DNA from: JAAZPG01 sp012797375
GTDB lineage: Bacteria > Acidobacteriota > Aminicenantia > Aminicenantales > UBA4085
Length of the DNA stretch: 64,000 nt
Direction: 5' to 3'
NCBI GenBank assembly: GCA_937868205.1
Contig: CALMMC010000124.1
Location: 1-64,000, forward strand
Below are positions 43,166-52,064 of this stretch, in pieces. Numbering within the stretch: the first letter of the stretch is position 1; each line of letters opens with the position of its first letter. The notes beneath the pieces were generated by a model. The model was not told where the DNA came from. It saw only the letters and a program-made list of their open reading frames with translations, and searched no databases. The position numbers and the translations under genes were made by a program.

Positions 43166-43548
43166 CCGAGACAAAACGGAGAATCTTGATCATCGACGAT
43201 GAACGCTCCGTTGTCCAAAGCATCGCCCTGGCCTTGGCCGGGGAAGGCGTCGAAATTGAGACCGTCCTTTCCGGAGAGGACGCGCTCATCCGGACGGCCG
43301 CCGTCCGCTACGATCTTATTATCTGCGATTTGATGATGCCCGGTCTGAGCGGCCTCGACTTGTTGAAGTCCCTCCGGACATACCGGCCCACCACCCCTGT
43401 TCTGATGATCACCGGCTATCCGACGATCAAAACGGCCCAGGAATCCTTGAAAATGGGCGCCTTCGCCTTCATCACCAAGCCGTTCACGCCGGCGGAAATC
43501 CGGAGCGCCGCGGCCCGGGCCCTCGCCCAAGCGGATTCGAAGGAATGA
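43162..43548 (+). CDS. Single-domain response regulator
   Basis: 128 aa receiver only: IDDERSV, phospho-Asp in LIICDLMMPG, MITGYPT, ITKPFTP. With no output domain it must act through a partner protein, or as a phosphate shuttle. It overlaps the kinase upstream and the methyltransferase downstream by ATGA at both ends. Confidence 0.93.
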   Translation: MTETKRRILIIDDERSVVQSIALALAGEGVEIETVLSGEDALIRTAAVRYDLIICDLMMPGLSGLDLLKSLRTYRPTTPVLMITGYPTIKTAQESLKMGAFAFITKPFTPAEIRSAAARALAQADSKE

Positions 43549-44453
43549 CCGGCCGTTTCCTTCGCGCCGGGGCTTGCCCCGTTTGCCGCGGCCTCGACAT
43601 TCGTCCATGGAAAAAAGGGACGTTCGATTTCTCCGGCCTCCGATCCGACCAGATTAAAATCACGGACAGCGAATACGGGAAAACGTGGGACCTTCAAGCC
43701 TGCGGCGCCTGCGGCCACATCTTCGCCGATCCGTACCCGGCGCCGGATTTCCTTGCCTCCCTTTACGGGGAAGTGGAAGATCCGCTTTATGACCAGGAGG
43801 CCGAAGGACGGACGCGGAATTTCCTGCCCATCCTGAACCGGCTGGATCTCTTCCGTCCCGGCCGCGGAGCCCTGTTCGACGTCGGCGCGGCCACGGGCAT
43901 CCTGGGCGACGCCGCCCGCCGGCGCGGCTGGCGGGTCGACGGCGTGGAGCCGAGCGCCTGGGCCGTCCGGAAGGCCGCGGAAAAGTATGGCTTGATCCTC
44001 CGCCGGGGAGGATTCGAGGACATCGCCGCCGCCGGCGATTCCTTCCAGGCCGTGACCATGGTCGATTTCATCGAGCACACGCCCCGCCCGTCCGAGGCGG
44101 CCGCCATGGCCTTCTCCCTTCTGGCCCCGGGCGGCGTCCTGTGCCTCGTCACCCCTGACATTCACAGCCCGGCGGCCCGCCTGGCCGGCCGGCGCTGGTG
44201 GCACCTGCGGCCGGGCCACCTGGCTTATTTTTCCAAGAGAAGCCTCCGGGTTCTTCTTGAGGGAGCGGGATTCCGGATCGTCGAAATCCGCCGCTATGCC
44301 TGGACATTCAGCCTTCATTATCTCGTCTCCCGCTTCCGCTGGATGGATTCCTTCGCCCGAAGCCGGGCCTCTTCATTTCTCCGCAAGATCCCGATAAAAT
44401 TGGCCCTCGGCGATTCGTTCGAGATATACGCCGTCAAGGATCCATTTTCGTGA
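43545..44453 (+). CDS. Class I SAM-dependent methyltransferase with N-terminal zinc ribbon
   Basis: 302 aa. CPVC (residues 11-14) and CGACGH (about 53-58) form a zinc ribbon, followed by a methyltransferase_23-type core: FDVGAATGILGDAARRRGW (SAM loop), GVEPSAWA, VDFIEHTPRP, LAPGGVLCLVTPD. Such proteins often modify sugars or lipids in envelope clusters. Translational coupling to the kinase/regulator pair and to UbiA is unusual. Substrate unknown. Confidence 0.86.
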   Translation: MTGRFLRAGACPVCRGLDIRPWKKGTFDFSGLRSDQIKITDSEYGKTWDLQACGACGHIFADPYPAPDFLASLYGEVEDPLYDQEAEGRTRNFLPILNRLDLFRPGRGALFDVGAATGILGDAARRRGWRVDGVEPSAWAVRKAAEKYGLILRRGGFEDIAAAGDSFQAVTMVDFIEHTPRPSEAAAMAFSLLAPGGVLCLVTPDIHSPAARLAGRRWWHLRPGHLAYFSKRSLRVLLEGAGFRIVEIRRYAWTFSLHYLVSRFRWMDSFARSRASSFLRKIPIKLALGDSFEIYAVKDPFS

Positions 44454-45358
44454 ACGCCTATCTGCGGGCCCTGCGCCTGGAGCGGTGGCCGAGAAGCTCG
44501 GCCATTTTCCTGGGCAGCGCCGTCTTCGTTTTCCTTCACCGGGAGGATGTCGCCGCGCTCTCTCCGGCGGAAACCATCTGGAGGCTGGCCGCGGCGTTCC
44601 TTCTGACTTGGGGCATCTCGACGGCCAATTACGTCCTCAACGAAATCGTCGACCGCCCCTTCGACGTCCACCATCCGACCAAGCGTCTCCGGCCTCTTGT
44701 CAGCGGTGAAATTAAAGCCTTTCCCTTCGCTCTCATCGGCCTTCTTCTCGTCGCCGCCTGCGGCGGGGCGGCCGTCCTCTTGTTCGACCGGACATTCACC
44801 CTCGCCCTGCTGTCCCTGCTCGCCGCCGGGATTGTTTACAACGTCCCCCCCATCCGGACCAAGGACATCCCTTTCCTCGACTCCGTCTCCGAATCGGTCA
44901 ATAATCCGATTCGTTTTCTCATCGGCTGGTCGGCCCTGGCTGTTTCCGGAAAGCTTCCTCCCCTCTCCGTCCTCGTCTGCTGGTGGGCGTTCGGCAATTT
45001 TCTCATGGTCGCCAAGCGGCTGTCCGAGTTCCGTTTCCTCAAGGAGAAAGCCGGAGAATACCGGATATCCCACCGGAAATACTCGCGGACGTCGCTGGTG
45101 ATCGGCATGTCCGTCAGCGCCCTGATCTGTCTTCTGGCCTTTCTTTACTTCGGCTGGATCTTCAAGCTTCAATCCTTTTATGCCATCGCTCCGTTCCTCC
45201 TCGTTTTCTTCGGCTTGATTTTCCGGAAAACGCTCCGGGAGGCGGAGATGATGGAGGAGCCGGAAAAGCTTTTCATCCATCCGAAATACGCGCTCTATGC
45301 GCTCTTTCTTGTTCTTCTGTTCGTCCTCGCGTTCTTAAAGGACGCCATCGGACAATGA
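44450..45358 (+). CDS. UbiA family prenyltransferase, DPPR-synthase-like
   Basis: 302 aa from GTG at 44450 (GTGA overlap). About eight to nine TM helices. Motif I NEIVDRPFD and motif II DSVSESVNNP are the metal-diphosphate sites. HPTKRLRPLVSG resembles decaprenyl-phosphate phosphoribosyltransferases more than quinone prenyltransferases, so a polyprenyl-phosphate pentose donor for glycan synthesis is a reasonable inference. No epimerase partner (DprE1/2) is adjacent. Confidence 0.86.
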   Translation: MNAYLRALRLERWPRSSAIFLGSAVFVFLHREDVAALSPAETIWRLAAAFLLTWGISTANYVLNEIVDRPFDVHHPTKRLRPLVSGEIKAFPFALIGLLLVAACGGAAVLLFDRTFTLALLSLLAAGIVYNVPPIRTKDIPFLDSVSESVNNPIRFLIGWSALAVSGKLPPLSVLVCWWAFGNFLMVAKRLSEFRFLKEKAGEYRISHRKYSRTSLVIGMSVSALICLLAFLYFGWIFKLQSFYAIAPFLLVFFGLIFRKTLREAEMMEEPEKLFIHPKYALYALFLVLLFVLAFLKDAIGQ

Positions 45359-45975
45359 CATCCGCGGCCGGCCCGGGAGAGCCCCTCCTGATCGCGACGA
45401 CCAACCGCGGGAAAGCCCGGGAGATCGCCGCTGCCCTGGCGATGCAAGCCGTCCGCTTCGTCGCCCTGGACGACGCGGGCATCGAAGCCGTCTGCCCCGA
45501 AACAGAGAAAACGCTCGCGGCCAACGCTCGGGCCAAAGCCGAATTCTACAGCCGCCGAAGCGGCCTCCTGACCCTGGCCGAGGATTCCGGCCTGGAAATC
45601 AAGGTCCTCGGAGGAGAACCGGGCGTCCGCTCCGCCCGGTTCTCCGGGCCGAAGGCGACGGACGCAAAGAACGTCTCCAAGGTTCTCCGCCTCCTTGCCT
45701 CCGTTCCCCGGTCCGGCCGGCGGGCCCGCTTCGTCTGCGCCATGGCTCTGGCCCGAAACGGCCGGATCGTCGCCGCGGCCCGCGGCGTCGTCCGCGGAAC
45801 AATCGCCGTCGGACCCAAGGGAACCGCCGGCTTTGGATACGATCCTATTTTCTACTACCACCCCCGGGGCAAGACATTCGCAGAGCTCTCTCCCGAAGAG
45901 AAAAACGCGGTCAGCCATCGCGGCCGGGCCCTGGCCGCCATGAAGGTCCGTCTCCGTCGCTTTCTCTCGAAATAA
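45355..45975 (+). CDS. rdgB: XTP/dITP pyrophosphatase, RdgB/HAM1 family
   Basis: 206 aa from ATG at 45355 overlapping the ubiA stop. LLIATTNRGKAREIAAAL, LAEDSGLEIKVLGGEPGVRS and GTAGFGYDPIFYYHPRG are family signatures; FAELSPEEKNAVSHRGRAL completes the active site. It removes non-canonical purine nucleoside triphosphates. Confidence 0.96.
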   Translation: MTSAAGPGEPLLIATTNRGKAREIAAALAMQAVRFVALDDAGIEAVCPETEKTLAANARAKAEFYSRRSGLLTLAEDSGLEIKVLGGEPGVRSARFSGPKATDAKNVSKVLRLLASVPRSGRRARFVCAMALARNGRIVAAARGVVRGTIAVGPKGTAGFGYDPIFYYHPRGKTFAELSPEEKNAVSHRGRALAAMKVRLRRFLSK

Positions 45976-46009
45976 AAAAGGCGGCCCTCCCCTTCCGGGA
46001 AGGGCCGCC
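45973..46009 (-). terminator. Terminator after comEA
   Basis: GGCGGCCCT (45980-45988)/AGGGCCGCC (46001-46009) stem; on the minus strand it is followed by TTTTTTATTT. It may also stop rdgB transcripts from the other side, but there it lacks a T run. Confidence 0.75.
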
Positions 46010-46048
46010 GGCGGGATATTCCCGCACGCGTGGAGGGAGCGCCGGATC

Positions 46049-46351
46049 TTAAACGCTCAACTGGTCCTTGAATCGGAGAAAAATCTTCTCGCCGATTCCT
46101 CGGACTTTCATCAAGTCTTCGATCTTCTTGAACGGACCGTTCATCTTGCGGAAATCGATGATCCGCTGAGCGATCGCGGCGCCGACGCCGGGGAGCTTTT
46201 GCAGCTCGTCCAGCGGCGCCGTGTTCAAATTGATCTTTCCGCCCGCGGCCTTTTCGCCGCCGGCGGCGGCCGCCTGTTGGGCCAAGGCCGGAACGACCAA
46301 GAGAGCGGCGATGATTCCCAAAACCGCCCCTTTCATCCACAAGCTCTTCAT
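46049..46351 (-). CDS. comEA: ComEA-like exported helix-hairpin-helix protein
   Basis: 100 aa, GAAAGGAGG upstream. Signal peptide MKSLWMKGAVLGIIAALLVV ending ALAQ, then two HhH motifs: INLNTAPLDELQKLPGVGAA and KIEDLMKVRGIGEKIF. It binds incoming DNA in the periplasm during transformation. comEC is not in the window. Confidence 0.9.
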   Translation of the reverse strand: MKSLWMKGAVLGIIAALLVVPALAQQAAAAGGEKAAGGKINLNTAPLDELQKLPGVGAAIAQRIIDFRKMNGPFKKIEDLMKVRGIGEKIFLRFKDQLSV

Positions 46352-46406
46352 GTTGAGCCTCCTTTCGCCCTTTCTTTAGCGAGCGGCATGCCAAAACCGA
46401 AATTTT

Positions 46407-46435
46407 ATTATCTCCATTTATTGCAATGACTTGAA
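46407..46435 (-). promoter_or_regulatory. Promoter-like sequence of comEA
   Basis: Minus strand TTCAAG (46430-46435), 17-base spacer, GATAAT (46407-46412), about 55 bases before the ATG. Confidence 0.45.
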
Positions 46436-46510
46436 TCGAACCGCGGCTCCGCCCCCGGCAATTTTTGGAGACGGATGGCGATTCGGGCGTCAACGGCGGG
46501 AGACGGGACG

Positions 46511-47395
46511 TCAAGCCCGCGGATGGCTCTTGCGGTAGACGGCGAGCAACTGGGGCAGGTCCAGATGGGTGTATTTCTGGGTCGTCCCCAGGCTTTCGTG
46601 GCCGAGCAGCTCCTGGATGACCCGAAGATCGGCCCCCCGGCCGAGGAGATGGGAAGCGAACGAATGCCGAAGGGAATGGGGGCTGATTTTTCTCCGGATG
46701 GCCGTTTTTCTGATATATTTGGCGACCAGCCGCTCCACCGAACGGGACGTGATCCGTCCCCCCCGGTAATTCAGGAACAAGGCCGCTTGGTCGAGAGGTC
46801 CCTTCAAAAAGCCGGGCCTTGTTTCAAAATAAGCCGCCAGGCTGGAGGCCGCCGTCCGCCCGAACGGAACGATGCGCTCCTTTTTCCCCTTGCCCCGGAC
46901 GCGGAGGAGGCGCTCCTCCAAGCCGACGTCGGAGACGTCCAAGCCGGCCAGCTCGCCGACCCGGATGCCGGTGGCGTAAAACAACTCGAAAATGGCCCGG
47001 TCCCGCGGCCCCAGACGGTCGTTTCTATCCGGAAGATCCAGAAACCGCTCGATCTCCCCCTCCGAAAGAAAACCGGGGACGGGACTGTCGAGTTTCGGCC
47101 GGGTCACGACCACGGCCGGATTATCATCGCAAATCCGTCGCTTGAGGCAATACTGGAAAAACGACCGGACGGCGGCCAGCTTGCGGGCGACGGACGTCTT
47201 GGAAAGGCGCCGGTCGTGAAGATCCGCCATCCAGCCGCGCAAAATGATGTTATCGACCCGGGCCAGGCGGACTTTTCGGCGGTCAAGATAAGCGGCCATC
47301 TGGAGAAGATCGCGCCGGTAGGCGGCCACGGTATGGGCCGAGGCGTTTCTTTCATACCGGAGGTACTCGAGGAACTCATCGATGTTTTTGCGCAT
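46511..47395 (-). CDS. Tyrosine recombinase XerC/XerD-like
   Basis: 294 aa. N-terminal SAM-like domain (FLEYLRYERNASAHTVAAY) and catalytic domain with the full set: R in ATGIRVGEL, K in RGKGKKERIVP, HSLR and H in LLGHESL, nucleophile Y in TQKYTHLD. Length and lack of mobile-element genes indicate the chromosomal dimer-resolution recombinase. XerC and XerD cannot be told apart by eye. No dif site was identified. Confidence 0.92.
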   Translation of the reverse strand: MRKNIDEFLEYLRYERNASAHTVAAYRRDLLQMAAYLDRRKVRLARVDNIILRGWMADLHDRRLSKTSVARKLAAVRSFFQYCLKRRICDDNPAVVVTRPKLDSPVPGFLSEGEIERFLDLPDRNDRLGPRDRAIFELFYATGIRVGELAGLDVSDVGLEERLLRVRGKGKKERIVPFGRTAASSLAAYFETRPGFLKGPLDQAALFLNYRGGRITSRSVERLVAKYIRKTAIRRKISPHSLRHSFASHLLGRGADLRVIQELLGHESLGTTQKYTHLDLPQLLAVYRKSHPRA

Positions 47396-47560
47396 GCGTC
47401 CGGATCCGGCGCCGCCGGCCCTGTTTCATTTTAACGAAATCCGTCCGCATATCCAAAAAAAGGGCGGATCGATATTTCCGGTTTATTCTTCCCAGACTCC
47501 TCGGGCGTTCTCCCTCAAGGCGGAGAAGCTGCGCCACGGCCGCGATTTTGGGAATTGATC

Positions 47561-49894
47561 TTAGACCCCGCCGGCTTCCGGCCCCGGTTTGTCCGGAGCA
47601 CCCCCCCCGTCTTCCCTCGAGTCGCCGTCTTTCCCGGCCGGCTCGGGTTCTTCCCCCGCCGGACGAGGCGGGACGGCCGGAGGAGACGCCGGCTCGCGCC
47701 AGCCGCAGTTCTCGTCGACACAGTGCTTGTACGTCCCGTCCTTCTTGGTCGTTTTCCGGAGGACGAACGGCCGGCCGCATTTCGGACAGGATTCCGGAAG
47801 CGGCTCGTCCCAGGTGGCGAACCGGCACTTCGGGAAGGAGCTGCAGCCGTAAAAGAATTTCTCCCGTTTCGTCTTTCTTTTCAAAAGCGTCCCGCCGCAC
47901 CCTTGGGGACAGGCGATCCCCGTATCGACCTTTTCCTTCCCCTTGATGAACCGGCATTTCGGATAGTTCGAGCAGGCCACGAACATCCCGTAGCGGCCGA
48001 CCCGCTGGACCAGGTTCGCCCCGCACGTCGGGCATTTTTCCTCGAGGGGAACGGGCTCGCTTTTTTTATAAAGATCATCCGAGTAATCGCATTCGGGATA
48101 TCCCGAGCAGGACTTGAACCGTCCGAACTTGCCGCCCTTGTTGACCAGCGGCTTCCCGCATTTCGGGCACTTTTCGTCCAGGGGGATTCCTGTCCCGGCG
48201 ACGCTTTCGACTTTGCCCGCGGCCGCGAGATCATTTTGGAGCCGGCCGTAGAAATCCCGCATCGCCCCGACCCAGTCCAGCGTCCCCTCGCTCACTTCAT
48301 CCAGCTCCCCTTCCATCCGGGCCGTGAATTTGTACTCCATCAGGTCGGGGAAATGCTTGACCAGGAAATCGGTGACGAACATGCCGAGATCGGTCGGAAC
48401 GAACTTGTTCTCCTCCTTGACGACATACACGCGGTTCTGCAGGGTGACGATGATCGGGGCGTACGTCGAGGGCCGGCCGATTCCCTTGGCTTCAAGTTCC
48501 TTGACGAGCGTTCCCTCGGTATAACGGGCCGGAGGCTGGGTGAAGCTCTGTTTCGGCTCAAGCTCGGCCAGGGTCAGCGTTTCGTCTTTCTTGACCGGCG
48601 GGAGGGCATCTTCCTCGTCCTCCTCTTTTTTGGGATAAAGCTCCCACCAGCCCTTAAACTTGATCACGCCGCCCTTAACCGTAAACAGGAACCGCTCGCC
48701 GGCGGCGATGGTCAGGGCCGTCTCTTCGAGAACCGCCGCGCTCATCTGGGAGGCGAAGAACCGGTTCCAAATCAGCTGGTAGAGGCTGAATTCCTCTTTT
48801 TTCAAATAGGGCCGGACCGCCTCCGGCGTCAGTTCGGGCGAAGTCGGCCGGATGGCCTCGTGAGCGTCCTGGGCCTTGCCTTTGTTGGCGTGAACCCGCG
48901 GATGAGAGGGAACGTGAGCCGCCGAAAAGGACTGGACGATGGCCGCCCGGGCCCACGCCTGGGCCTCGGCCGAAATCCGGACTGAATCAGTGCGCATGTA
49001 GGTGATGAGGCCCATCGGCCCCCGTTCACCCAGCGGAAGCCCCTCGTAGAGCTTCTGGGCGACGGACATCGTCTTCTTGACGGGGAAGCGGAGAAGCCGG
49101 AAAGCTTCCTGCTGAAGAGTGCTGGTGATATAGGGCGGCGGCGGATTCCTCTTCTTTTCGGTGACGGCGACGTCTCGGACGACATAGCGGGCGCCTTTCA
49201 GCGCATCGACGATCGCCTGAGCCGAGGCGCCGTCGGGGATTTTGGCTTTCTTTCCGTCGATTTTGGACAACGCCGCCTTGAACCGGGGGGGGAGCGAGGC
49301 CTCCAGGTAGGCGAAGATCGTCCAGAATTCCTCTTTTCGGAAAGCCCGGATCTCGCGCTCCCTCTCGACGACGAGGCGAAGGGCGATGCTCTGGACGCGC
49401 CCGGCGCTTAAGCCCCGGCCGATCTTTTTCCAAAGCAGCGGGCTGATCTTGTAGCCGACAAGCCGGTCGAGAACGCGGCGGGCCTGCTGGGCTTCGAACA
49501 TATGAACATTTAATTCGCCCATGTGCCGGACGGCGTCCTCCACCGCCTGCTTCGTGATTTCCTGGAGCCGGACGCGGAACACCGGCTTCTTCCCGTCATC
49601 GAAAATCGCTTTTAGATGCCAGCAGATCGCTTCTCCCTCGCGATCCGGATCGGCCGCCAGGATGATCGATGAGGCCGTCCGGGCCGCCGCCCGAAGCTCG
49701 CCGACGACCTTCTCGCGCTCGGGAATGATGATGTATTGGGGTTCGAAATCCTTGTCGACGTCCACGCCGAGCTTGCTTTTCGGAAGATCCCGGACGTGCC
49801 CCATCGAGGCCATCACCCGATAGCCCGAACCCAGGTATTTATTGATCGTCTTGGCCTTGGCCGGCGACTCGACGATCAAGAGGGCCTTGTCCAT
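47561..49894 (-). CDS. topA: DNA topoisomerase I
   Basis: 777 aa from ATG at 49894 (GAGGAG six bases before); its first base overlaps the dprA stop. TOPRIM domain LLIVESPAKAKTI and ADPDREGEAI, active-site Tyr in GLITYMRTDSVR. Four C-terminal zinc ribbons (CPKC, CPTC, CPQGC, CPKC starts) and an acidic/Pro tail. It relaxes negative supercoils. dprA-topA-xerC order is a common conserved cluster. Confidence 0.96.
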   Translation of the reverse strand: MDKALLIVESPAKAKTINKYLGSGYRVMASMGHVRDLPKSKLGVDVDKDFEPQYIIIPEREKVVGELRAAARTASSIILAADPDREGEAICWHLKAIFDDGKKPVFRVRLQEITKQAVEDAVRHMGELNVHMFEAQQARRVLDRLVGYKISPLLWKKIGRGLSAGRVQSIALRLVVEREREIRAFRKEEFWTIFAYLEASLPPRFKAALSKIDGKKAKIPDGASAQAIVDALKGARYVVRDVAVTEKKRNPPPPYITSTLQQEAFRLLRFPVKKTMSVAQKLYEGLPLGERGPMGLITYMRTDSVRISAEAQAWARAAIVQSFSAAHVPSHPRVHANKGKAQDAHEAIRPTSPELTPEAVRPYLKKEEFSLYQLIWNRFFASQMSAAVLEETALTIAAGERFLFTVKGGVIKFKGWWELYPKKEEDEEDALPPVKKDETLTLAELEPKQSFTQPPARYTEGTLVKELEAKGIGRPSTYAPIIVTLQNRVYVVKEENKFVPTDLGMFVTDFLVKHFPDLMEYKFTARMEGELDEVSEGTLDWVGAMRDFYGRLQNDLAAAGKVESVAGTGIPLDEKCPKCGKPLVNKGGKFGRFKSCSGYPECDYSDDLYKKSEPVPLEEKCPTCGANLVQRVGRYGMFVACSNYPKCRFIKGKEKVDTGIACPQGCGGTLLKRKTKREKFFYGCSSFPKCRFATWDEPLPESCPKCGRPFVLRKTTKKDGTYKHCVDENCGWREPASPPAVPPRPAGEEPEPAGKDGDSREDGGGAPDKPGPEAGGV

Positions 49895-51027
49895 CACAGT
49901 CTCCTCAAATAGCGCTTCCCGGGGAGCTGGGCGGCGACGCCCTTGATCTCCAAGGAAAGCAATATGGTCAGGAGCTCCGAAATCGAGAGCTCCGTCCGTT
50001 CCAGCAATTCATCCACGTGAACCGGGGACTCGGGCGAAAGAAGCCTCCGGACGGCCGCTTCCCCGCTGGAAAGCAGCGGCAGAGGCTCCCGTGGTTCGTC
50101 CTCTTCCCGGCTCAGCAACGCCTCCCGGACCGGGGCCGGCAGCTCTTCGGCCACATCCTTCCAGGTCTCGACTAGCTTCGCCCCGGCCTTGATCAGGCCG
50201 TTCGTTCCGCGGCTGACCTCGGAAGTGATGTTGCCCGGCACGGCCATAACCTCCCGGCCCTGCTCGAGGGCGAAACCGGCCGAAATCAACGAACCGCTCT
50301 TTTCCGCCGCCTCGACCACGATCAGGGCCCTGGAAAGCCCGCTGATGATCCGGTTGCGCCGGGGGAAATTCGCCGCCAGCGGGTCCGTTCCCAGAGGAAA
50401 CTCGGATATCACAGCCCCCTCCTCGGTGATCCGCTCGAACAACCGGCGGTTGGCCCGCGGATAAGGCACGTCGAGACCGGATCCCAGAACGGCCACGGTT
50501 TGTCCTCCGTCCAGGGCGCCCTGGTGTCCGGCGGCGTCGATGCCGACCGCCAAGCCGCTGACCACCACGATCCCCCGTCCGGACAGGTCGCGGGCCAAAC
50601 GTTCGGCCACGTTCCGTCCGTACGGCGTCGGCCGCCGCGAACCGACCAGGGCGACCGCCGGCCTCTCGAGGATGTCGGTCCGTCCCGCGCAATACAGGAC
50701 GGCCGGCGGATCGAATATCTCTCTAAGAAAGGAGGGATATTCGGCGTCCCCGAGAGTCAGGAGAGAATATCCTTTCTCCTTGGACCTGTCAAATTCCTTT
50801 TCGGCCCGGTCCAGGAGCCCGGGCGCGCCGAGCCGGGCCGCGATCTGCGGCCTGAAACCGATGGCCGACCACTCCTCCGAGGAGAGAGCGAACGCTCCGG
50901 CCGGGTCGGGAAACAGGGTCAGGATTTTTTTCACGGCCGCCAACCGGTCCCAAAGAGCCAGGTTGAGGGCCAAGAAAGCGATTTTCTCCGGAGAACGGCG
51001 TCCTTTGAAGAGCGGCATCACCATCAA
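49894..51027 (-). CDS. dprA: DNA-processing protein DprA
   Basis: 377 aa. HhH-like N-terminal region, Rossmann domain with VALVGSRRPTPYG, VVSGLAVGIDAAGHQGAL and GSLISAGFALEQGREVMAVPG, and a C-terminal winged helix (HVDELLERTELSISELLTIL). It loads RecA onto incoming single-stranded DNA. With comEA and comF it points to natural transformation. Confidence 0.95.
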   Translation of the reverse strand: MMVMPLFKGRRSPEKIAFLALNLALWDRLAAVKKILTLFPDPAGAFALSSEEWSAIGFRPQIAARLGAPGLLDRAEKEFDRSKEKGYSLLTLGDAEYPSFLREIFDPPAVLYCAGRTDILERPAVALVGSRRPTPYGRNVAERLARDLSGRGIVVVSGLAVGIDAAGHQGALDGGQTVAVLGSGLDVPYPRANRRLFERITEEGAVISEFPLGTDPLAANFPRRNRIISGLSRALIVVEAAEKSGSLISAGFALEQGREVMAVPGNITSEVSRGTNGLIKAGAKLVETWKDVAEELPAPVREALLSREEDEPREPLPLLSSGEAAVRRLLSPESPVHVDELLERTELSISELLTILLSLEIKGVAAQLPGKRYLRRL

Positions 51028-51088
51028 AGGACGGCCCGGAACCGGATTTTTCTCAGGGCCCGGGAACCGCCTCGGAGTCCGACGCGGG

Positions 51089-51859
51089 CTACTTAATGAT
51101 GGTTTTGTATTTTTCGAAAATCTGCTTCAGCTGAAGCTTGGTCACGACGTATCCGCTGAGAGTCATCGAAATCGTCGACCGGAGGGGGTCGTTGGTCTTA
51201 AAAAGAATGAATTCACGGACGAATCCCGCCCGGCCCGCCAGCGGGAAACGGACGGTGATCTCCGCTTCTTTTCCAGCCGCGACCTTGATGGGAAAGGCGG
51301 CCGGCTTTCCCTTGGCGAAAAAGGCGGCTCCCGGCAGGGCGCATTCAAACGAGAGCTCCAGCTCGCCGCGGTTCTTGACGACGACGGGAGTCTCCAGGGA
51401 TTCCCCTTCAACGATCAGCCCGGCGTCATAAGTATACTGGCTCAAGTCGATCTTCGGCTGAGGGGGGACATCCACGGCCGCTTGGACTTTAAGCTGGATC
51501 CGGCGGGCGTTCGGGTCGTTGGACTCCACATAGATATATTTGACGACTTCGCCGCTGTAGCCGGCGGATTTGAACGTGACCTGAAGCTTCCCCGCTTTGC
51601 CGGGATTTACTTTTTTGTCCGAGACCAAGACCGCGGTGCAGCCGCAGGAGGACTCGACGTTGCCGATCTGGAGCACGTCGTCGCCCTCGTTCGTGAAAAC
51701 GAAATCAACCGAGACGTCCTGACCTTGCTTGATCTTGCCGAAATCCCACGATTCCGTCTTGAACACGATTTTCGGCTTCACGGCCGCGGCCGCTCCGGCG
51801 GCCAGAACGGCCGCGAGGCAAAGGGCGACGGCCGTTTTAAGCGAACGGTTTCTGCTCAT
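51089..51859 (-). CDS. Exported DUF1573 protein
   Basis: 256 aa from ATG at 51859 behind GGGAGG. Signal peptide MSRNRSLKTAVALCLAAVLA. WDFGKIKQGQDVSVDFVFTN and ESSCGCTAV are the DUF1573 signature; a second Ig-like domain follows. The family is common in Bacteroidetes and Acidobacteria; function unknown. TTGAAG (51905-51910) and TACATT (51881-51886) on the minus strand are a possible promoter. Confidence 0.87.
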   Translation of the reverse strand: MSRNRSLKTAVALCLAAVLAAGAAAAVKPKIVFKTESWDFGKIKQGQDVSVDFVFTNEGDDVLQIGNVESSCGCTAVLVSDKKVNPGKAGKLQVTFKSAGYSGEVVKYIYVESNDPNARRIQLKVQAAVDVPPQPKIDLSQYTYDAGLIVEGESLETPVVVKNRGELELSFECALPGAAFFAKGKPAAFPIKVAAGKEAEITVRFPLAGRAGFVREFILFKTNDPLRSTISMTLSGYVVTKLQLKQIFEKYKTIIK

Positions 51860-52064
51860 GGGAACCTCCCTGACGACCAAAATGTACATCATTTCAACCC
51901 CCCTCTTCAAGGAGGCAAGCGAACGCCTCACGAAGTCCCTCCAGGGAAGGGAGGGGATGAATGAGGCGTCCCTTCATCGGGAGGTTGCCGCGGAACGCCG
52001 CGGCAAGTAAGATAGGCGTCCTCATGGCTGCCGCCAACCCTTTGAGGTTCGAACGGATGACAAA
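51860..52064. other. Divergent intergenic region rich in inverted repeats
   Basis: ACGCCTCA (51923-51930)/TGAGGCGT (51962-51969) encloses TCCCTCC/GGAGGG (51936-51955). GATGAA/TTCATC (51956-51961, 51973-51978) and TTGCCGCGG/CCGCGGCAA (51985-51993, 51998-52006) follow. AGGCGTCC occurs twice (51965 and 52014), so ACGCCT has two possible partners. A 42-codon frame (51882-52010) crosses it without a ribosome site. It may be a structured leader of the downstream barrel gene or a regulator-binding region. Confidence 0.45.

Noticed and set aside
46511..47395. Tyrosine recombinase as a sign of an integrated element
   Set aside because: The dprA-topA-xer arrangement is a conserved chromosomal cluster, and no att repeats or phage genes are nearby.
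51882..52010. 42-codon open frame beginning MYIISTPLFKEASERL on the plus strand
   Set aside because: No ribosome site, no recognisable family, and the sequence is explained better by inverted repeats; not called as a gene.
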